The position numbers were made by a program, and so were the translations under genes. DNA of 64,000 nt from Glandiceps talaboti (lineage: Eukaryota; Hemichordata; Enteropneusta; Spengelidae): NCBI RefSeq assembly GCF_964340395.1, contig NC_135557.1, forward strand, positions 17,197,367 through 17,261,366, written 5' to 3'. The notes under the pieces were generated by a model that was not told the origin of the DNA, did no database searches, and worked only from the letters and a program-made list of their open reading frames with translations. Positions within the stretch are counted from its first letter, which is position 1. Every line of letters starts with the position of its first letter. Shown piece after piece: positions 58,243 through 64,000 of this stretch.

Positions 58243-58292
58243 CTGATGAAGTCCTTAGTGAGAGGACGAAAGCTTCAGGTACAGCTTTACAA
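58243..58292 (+). ncRNA. Hammerhead-ribozyme-like core
   Basis: CTGATGA (58243-58249), A, GTCC-TTAGTGAGA-GGAC hairpin, CGAAA (58267-58271) follows the hammerhead core order CUGAUGA-stem II-GAAA. AGC (58271-58273) could pair with GCT (about 58284-58286) as a short stem III. An extra A sits between CUGAUGA and stem II, and I find no good stem I. It is probably inactive or a look-alike. Such motifs are known in Penelope-like retroelements. It lies within a 100-codon open frame (58227-58529) that I do not believe is a gene. Confidence 0.25.
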
Positions 58293-59324
58293 GAGTTGGT
58301 TGTATTTGAAATTGAACAGTTTAAACTTCACGAGAAATGTTTGATGTTATTTGTGTTATGCGATTGTTGTATCTCCTTAGTTCTGATGCTTGTTAGTCCT
58401 TCCGTCAATGTGTCCATCTTTGACCTTCAGGGTTGGGTCCACAAATTCAAGTTCATTCCTGCATATTCCAAACACTTTATTGTATTTAATTGTGACCAAT
58501 ATTTAATAAGAGCTTTGGCACTGGTGTAAAGAACAAAGGGGAAACACGGGTGCATACATTTTGGTGTTCGTATCACATTTTTGATAAATGGCAGCCATAT
58601 TTGGTGTAAAAATCAACAATCTGTGGTACACCATGAGTCGTAGAGATTTCAGTCAAGTGTCTACTTCTACAGTATAATATTTTACCTTTCTGTTAGTATC
58701 CTGGCCATTACCTTCTAAGTCAAAATTCAACACAAGTCTATTTCATCACACACACTCATAAAATGCTTGACGGGGAGGGGGGCTCTGTCTTCTGTGAAGC
58801 CTTGTTTAATTTTTATTTCTTTGAATAAATAGAGTAAGCATTGGTATGGAATATTCCATTCTTTATTTCTCTATAAAAGTGCAAATAAACTGAAAATCAC
58901 TTCCTTCTAGTGTGACACTTTTACAGATATGTCATGGCACCTGTGTATAATGACCACAAAAAGTAGCATGAAGTGAGCTGCCACATAATCAGCCCAAATA
59001 TCCATTATTTGATAGTAGGTAGGATAAACCACCTAGATTGATAGTTGCCTCAATCCAGCTCAGTAGATAATCCCTTATAGGTGATAAAAATGACAGTGGT
59101 TATCAGAGTCTGGACAACGTCGTCTTGTCTTATCTCCCTGACAAGAGTATTGGATTTATCAACTAAAACTACGGATCTAGTAACAGCTAATTACCATAGT
59201 GACCCATTATTTGCATCAGCTACTCTGCCTGCATATTTTTTCGAAGTGAAATTACTATGTGTTCTAATTTTATAAATATTTATCATCATGTCAAAAATCT
59301 TGGAGATGCAGAATACAAGATACA

Positions 59325-59338
59325 GTTGCTATGGCAAC
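59325..59338. promoter_or_regulatory. RFX X-box-like palindrome
   Basis: GTTGCTATGGCAAC; an identical copy is at 59481-59494, 156 bp away. One change from the symmetrical X-box GTTGCCATGGCAAC. Confidence 0.4.
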
Positions 59339-59480
59339 TTATCTTGTACATCATAGTCTTGAAATTAGAAACATGCTTGAAGAAAAAAAGGATGTTTTTG
59401 AAATTTGGTCTAGAAGTACAATCACCATCTCATTAAAGCTAGTGGGTTTATTGACTTAAGATGTAGAATGACAACTATCA

Positions 59481-59494
59481 GTTGCTATGGCAAC
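59481..59494. promoter_or_regulatory. RFX X-box-like palindrome
   Basis: Second exact GTTGCTATGGCAAC. The surrounding sequence of the two copies is not obviously duplicated. Confidence 0.4.
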
Positions 59495-60239
59495 TGTGTT
59501 GTCATCACTAAGGTTTAAATCAGTACAATTTTGAAGGGAGTGTAGTATTTTATTTATTTAATTGGAAACAAGTGGATAGTTAAAAATTGTTAAGGTTGTT
59601 TGTGCTTTCTCAAATAGGTGATTGTGCACTCTGTAGACTGTCAGTGTGAATTATTTTGAGCATTTTGCTTTGATTCAACGTCTTGTATTCTTGCATGCAT
59701 TGCTGAATGATGTATAAGATATACATTCTCATCTCCCAACTGTATTATTTATACTTTTAGTAAGCCCACAAATCTCATACAATACGAATGTTCTGCCATC
59801 TCAAAATACATTTCATATTCTATGAAATGTTTATGAATTCTATGCTGTCATGGCCTGATAGCTATAACATGCAAGGGGATATCAGAGAACGTACTTTCGT
59901 TGCGTGACAGTTTTAACGTGCAAGGGATAACCAAGGGTGTGATGTTGGTTTATTTATTTGTAAGTATGAAATATAGATTACGAATTCAGCAGGAGACATA
60001 TGATCTACCTAATGTCCATGTCCAAACTGTCATTGTAAAAAACATATTATGTATCACTGCAAGTAAGACTCTCTCTTAATCACATGCCAGGGCTCATATT
60101 ATTACTTTCCATGCCAGAAATTTTATCATTTTAGGGACAGATTTCACATAATTTTAGTTTTATTTACTTTGTAATGTAATTTTTTTTTCATTTTAACCAC
60201 ATAAATTGTTATTTGTTGTCATTTTATCTTTTTCTTTCT

Positions 60240-60339
60240 TTTTGAGTATTGTAAAGAGCACTGAGACAAAGTGTACATTGTAGTGCGCTTTCAAAAAGAA
60301 ATTCCATTATTATTATTATTATTATGATTATTATTATGA
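60240..60339 (+). mobile_element. LINE/SINE-like 3' tail ending in (ATT)n
   Basis: GTAAAGAGCACTGAGACAAA ... TAGTGCGCTTTCAAAAAGAA followed by (ATT)n resembles the conserved 3' ends of RTE-type retroposons (GTAAGCGC-like, GCGC near the end, trinucleotide tail). No ORF remains upstream, so this is a short dead insertion. Confidence 0.55.
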
Positions 60340-60547
60340 AATGTACGTAGGAAATGTTTGTGTGAGTGTATAATCAAACATAATTCAATACATAATAGCC
60401 TATTATTTCATTCTTGCCATCAGAAATAGGAGTTTTACTTCTCACGTATGTCATAAAAATAAACAATCGTGATTTTGTGGTTGAGACCGTGACTTTCAGT
60501 GAAAGTTTCAGGTCACATGCATTACTACAACATATAAATGCACATGG

Positions 60548-60935
60548 GCATGTCAATATTTTCGTTCTATTTTGACCCTCTAGTGTGAGCTAAGATGCTA
60601 TTACAGGTACCCAGATTTGTGTCCATCTTGACGCCAATATTTTCATTTCATTTTGACCCTCTAGTGTGAGCTAAAATGCTATTACAGTATTGTGTAAACC
60701 ATGACGCCAATAATTTCATTCTATTTTGACCCTCTAGTGTGAGCTAAAATACTATTACAGAATTGTGTAACCCATGACACCAATATTTTCATTCCATTTT
60801 GACCCTCTAGTGTGAGCTAAAATACTATTACAGAATTGTGTAACCCATGACACCAATATTTTCATTCCATTTTGACCCTCTAGTGTGAGCTAAAATGTTA
60901 TTACAGGTACCCAGAATTGTGTACATCATGACATG
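60548..60935. repeat. 73-bp minisatellite x5
   Basis: TTTTGACCCTCTAGTGTGAG + CTAAAATGCTATTACAG.ATT + CATGACGCCAATATTTTCATTC at 60570, 60651, 60724, 60797 and 60870. Units 1 and 5 carry an extra GGTACCCAG phrase (81 bp), the rest do not. Confidence 0.95.
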
Positions 60936-61215
60936 ACAAGTGCTCCACATAAATGACAAATGACTGCCAGATGAAATATCAGGCACCACGTACTGAAGAG
61001 TATTTAACGTAAATATTGCAATAAATCAGATACTGTAGAGAACACTTCACACAAAGGTTAAACATGCAGAGGAAAGACAGAATGAAATATTGAGATACAA
61101 GTATGTAAACTCTGTCCTGCCCAGTTGTAACATAAGAAACAATCCTAGATAACTAACATGTTTTGCCATGCAATATTAGTTCAGGTTTCACTAATCCAGT
61201 CGTCTTCTGTTTCAG

Positions 61216-61332
61216 GTAAATTTGCTACTGTGTAGTACTAGTAGAAGAGCGTACAGAATTGCCGACACTGAAAACAACTTGTTCACTTTTGAAGTGGTGA
61301 GCATTTGTGGGCCTCGTTTGAGAAGCATTTCG
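61216..61332 (+). other. Candidate coding exon, 117 bp, 39 codons
   Basis: Acceptor CGTCTTCTGTTTCAG (ending 61215) and consensus donor TTTCG|GTAAGT (intron from 61333). The enclosed 117 bp are open in phase 0; the peptide begins VNLLLCSTSRRAYRIADTEN, continues with NLFTFEVVSICGPRLRSIS, and looks like ordinary protein sequence rather than repeat translation. I do not recognise the family. It lacks ATG and is not part of any repeat seen here. It cannot follow 41987-42047 directly, because that join creates TAA at once. Confidence 0.45.
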
Positions 61333-61849
61333 GTAAGTACATGGATCTATGTTTTTTAGCATGACTGCACAAACTACCTTGCAAGTGATATGTTAGAATG
61401 CTGCACACATATGGGTAAAGGGGAGCCTTGCCCATTTTATGACAGTTAGGTATATAGTGATTTTGAAATGCTTGATTTGATTTGAGTTGATTGGCTTATC
61501 AGTTGAGTTGACCAATTTGATTGGCTAACCAGTTGGAAAAGAGTTGACCAGTCAGATACAGCAAATTTGCCAGTACAACCAATCAGATACAAGCATAGGA
61601 TTGTGATTTCAATAAATGAATATCTCAAAGAAGAATCAGTTTTAATTAAACAACATGTTCATATTTTTGAGTTAAAATATGCAAAGTACTAAGTAAGTGT
61701 ACAAGAGAAGTAGATTGTGTACTTGATTTTATTCTCTGAACTGTTCAGTGTGTTTTAACGTATTAGTCAAGTAATCATTATAAAATGTAATGTAAGTGGT
61801 TCACTTGAGAGAGATCAAGGCAGCACATCTAAGCATATGTGAGGGTTTC

Positions 61850-62560
61850 CAATTTATTGATACTGATCTTGGGTATATTGTCTTAATTATGTATCATGCA
61901 AGTCCCTGGAAATTTCCTATGTTGTCATAGCAACGCTTTCACTAGCACTGATCAAACATACCAAGAGTAACTGTATGATAAAGATTTCCAGTGTATATAT
62001 GGTTATCGCTCTTTAATTTATGTACTTTTATATTGTAACTTGTGTATATACAAATCCCTGGAAATTTAGTATCGTCGTAGCAACACTTCCACCAAAGCAA
62101 ACTAAACAACTGATCAATCTAACCATTTAGTTAAAAAAGGTGTGTGTTATTAACATATTGATACTTTATGGAATCTCTATTTACTTTTGTGTCATTATCT
62201 TGATTTTTGTAAAATCCCTAGAAATTTTGTATATTGTCATAGCGACATTTTCACCAAGAGAGATCAAACACAGCAAATATTTTGAGCCATTTGAAAATTG
62301 CTCTTGGCTTACATACACTTTGATGTTGTTCTTAAGTACATTTACTTTATATTGTTGCTTGTTGATGTGCTAATCTCTAGTATTGTCATAGCAACACTTT
62401 CGCCGAAGCATGAACTCGGTTGCTCAAGCTTAAGCGTTTTGATAAAACTTTGTTCACAACTTGTATATATTGAAACATATCATTGCATATATTTGCTTCA
62501 GTATGATGAGTTGTTTGTGTGTAAATCCCAAGAAACTCTGAACACTTGAACCAATAAAGA
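61850..62560. repeat. ~155-bp tandem repeat x4.5 with an X-box-like core
   Basis: AAATCCCTGGAAATTT.GTAT..TTGTCATAGCAACACTTTC.CCAA at about 61899, 62051, 62212 and 62369, with a final partial at 62521. The first unit has a complete GTTGTCATAGCAAC (61921-61934); other units have ATTGTCATAGCAAC or changed versions. Confidence 0.8.
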
Positions 62561-62626
62561 TTGGACATACAAAATCTTTTTAAGCAGTGAAATGAAAGTA
62601 TTTTTGTTTACATGTTTATTGAGACT

Positions 62627-62670
62627 TCATACATACACACATACATACATACATACATACATACATACAC

Positions 62671-62701
<31 letters not shown>

Positions 62702-62868
62702 TACATACATACATACATACCATACGTACGTACATACATGCGTACGTACGTACGTACGTACGTATGTACGTACATACATACATACATACATACATACCGT
62801 ACAACCATACATGTGTGCATGTATGGATACATACATACGTACGTATGTATTTACATACATGTATGCAT

Positions 62869-62909
<41 letters not shown>

Positions 62910-62930
62910 TACATACATACATACATACTG
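62627..62930. repeat. Complex (CATA)/(CA)/(CGTA)n microsatellite
   Basis: About 300 bp of tetranucleotide TACA, TACG and TATG and dinucleotide CA runs, with self-complementary TACGTACGTA stretches. Frames on all strands (to 162 codons) are artefacts. Confidence 0.98.
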
Positions 62931-62934
62931 TTAC

Positions 62935-63540
62935 AGAATAAAAAACACTTAGAAACACCAATGTGCTTTTCTATAATCAAAGTTCTACTTGCGATGCACG
63001 AGTTGTATGTTCACTTCAAAGCACAAAGTGACTTTGAGTACGATACGAGATCAGTTTTATGTAAGGATTCACTTAAATAAAAAAGGATTACCAAGCTGAA
63101 ATACATGTATGATGTATTCAACTTTAACTGAATAAATTCAACAAAAAATGCAAATTTGGTTTGATTTTTCCAAAAAAAATTAACCGAGGTAAAATTTGGG
63201 TTGGGTTAATTGATGACTTTAAATGTAGAATCCATTAACAATTCATTTGCTACATGCATATACAGTGTATGTTATCTTTATACCGAGGGCAGACACAGGT
63301 ATTGTGGATTCTATTTGTAGCTATACCCTATAGGCTTATATGATGTGCCTTAACACAGACAGATGGCATAGAATAATGACTTTGATGTAACCACCCTGAA
63401 TATTGTCAAATCTGATTATGTTATGATTTAACTGTTATTGTACTGCAGTGTTGTAACTTAAATCATTGTCACTACTGTCGTCAACTATCTCTTAGACCAC
63501 TTATTCAGCTTATTTCCACTATCCTGCACTTTATTCTACA
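62935..63540. other. Unannotated stretch
   Basis: No recognised feature. Confidence 0.4.
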
Positions 63541-63544
63541 CTAA

Positions 63545-64000
63545 GATTTATATGTCGGCTATCAAATTATGCACAGTCAACATTTTCCCTCTAAAAAAAT
63601 TCGGATCAAAATTTTAGTTTTCTTTGAATTCTTTCATATCATACATTTATATTTCATTATATAATAATCACATACATGTAGATTATCAAATTAAGCTCAA
63701 TAAATATATTCCCACTAATAAATTTTTGAAAAAAATTGTTTGTTTGTTTTTTTAATTATTTCATATCCCACATTTATATTTCATTATATAATCAATACAT
63801 GTAGAGCACAATAAATATTTTCCCGCTAAAATTTTTTTTGAACATTTTGAGGTTTTTTTGCATATTTTTTCATATTCCAAATACAATTTTGACATGAATT
63901 TACAAATTAGTTTGTCAAATATGTGGGTTATCAAACTATGTACAATGCAGATTTTCTCACTTGGAATTTTTTTACTAAAATTTTACCTTTTCAGTGTATT
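63545..64000. repeat. ~128-bp AT-rich tandem repeat running off the window
   Basis: CATTTATATTTCATTATATA and ACATGTAGA..ATCAA.. TCAATAAATAT.TTCCC.CTAA at about 63642 and 63770, with degenerate units before (63550) and after (63868). Confidence 0.8.

Larger units (their letters stand above)
58530..60235. other. Unannotated stretch with two X-box palindromes
   Basis: Apart from the X-boxes at 59325 and 59481, nothing was recognised. Confidence 0.4.

Noticed and set aside
58227-58529. 100-codon plus-strand frame
   Set aside because: Composition is not repetitive, but there is no domain, no splice context and no neighbouring coding signal, so it is kept only as the context of the hammerhead-like motif.
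62592-63080. 162-codon plus-strand frame rich in THTYIH
   Set aside because: Pure translation of CATA/CACA microsatellite.

Overview
This window looks like a non-coding stretch of an AT-rich (roughly 35-37% G+C by eye) invertebrate animal genome. No open reading frame exceeds 214 codons, and the longest ones lie inside tandem arrays and are artefacts of repeat units that lack stops. I see no bacterial gene, operon, rRNA, standard tRNA or CRISPR. Short terminal-inverted-repeat transposons, many minisatellites, LINE-like 3' tails and frequent TACATGTA and ATTTGCAT words suggest a marine invertebrate (an ambulacrarian, lancelet or lophotrochozoan type of genome). The sequence alone does not settle the species. 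The simplest reading is one or more very large introns plus intergenic DNA. Three plus-strand segments carry paired splice signals and are offered as tentative exons: 23545-23649 (no open frame, UTR or lncRNA-like), 41987-42047 (61 bp, one frame open) and 61216-61332 (117 bp, exactly 39 open codons). The second and third cannot be spliced directly to each other and stay open. Layout. 1-2.2 kb: decayed minisatellites and a long GA tract. 4.5-6.8 kb: an ancient satellite-like family of about 160 bp. 7-11 kb: several short minisatellites. 11.25-11.76 kb: a small transposon whose 3' module has expanded into a 74-bp array. 13.5 kb: a 69-bp array. 15.9-18.3 kb: a cluster of small transposons. 18.7-20.6 kb: repeated AGGTCA half-sites. 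21.3 and 23.7 kb: hAT-like MITEs. 24.3-27.4 kb: a minisatellite block that includes a 33-copy, ~48-bp array. 29.3 and 37.1 kb: two unrelated arrays, each carrying an octamer word per unit. 30.6 kb: a 42-bp-arm foldback element. 31-33.6 kb: 21-bp and pentanucleotide arrays. 34-36.2 kb: two MITEs and a second transposon-plus-expanded-module locus. 38.5-44.4 kb: many minisatellites, including a 50-bp array with an AGGTCA palindrome. 46.9-51.1 kb: simple repeats and another MITE. 52.3-52.8 kb: an 89-bp array whose unit resembles a tRNA or SINE. 54.1 and 55.5 kb: hAT-like elements. 58-60.3 kb: a hammerhead-like core and a LINE-like tail. 60.5-64 kb: four further arrays, the last running off the window. 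There is no set of cooperating genes to describe. The notable biology is repeat genesis: at least two loci show the same transposon module turned into a tandem array, and several arrays multiply words that resemble transcription-factor sites (octamer, nuclear-receptor half-sites, RFX X-boxes).
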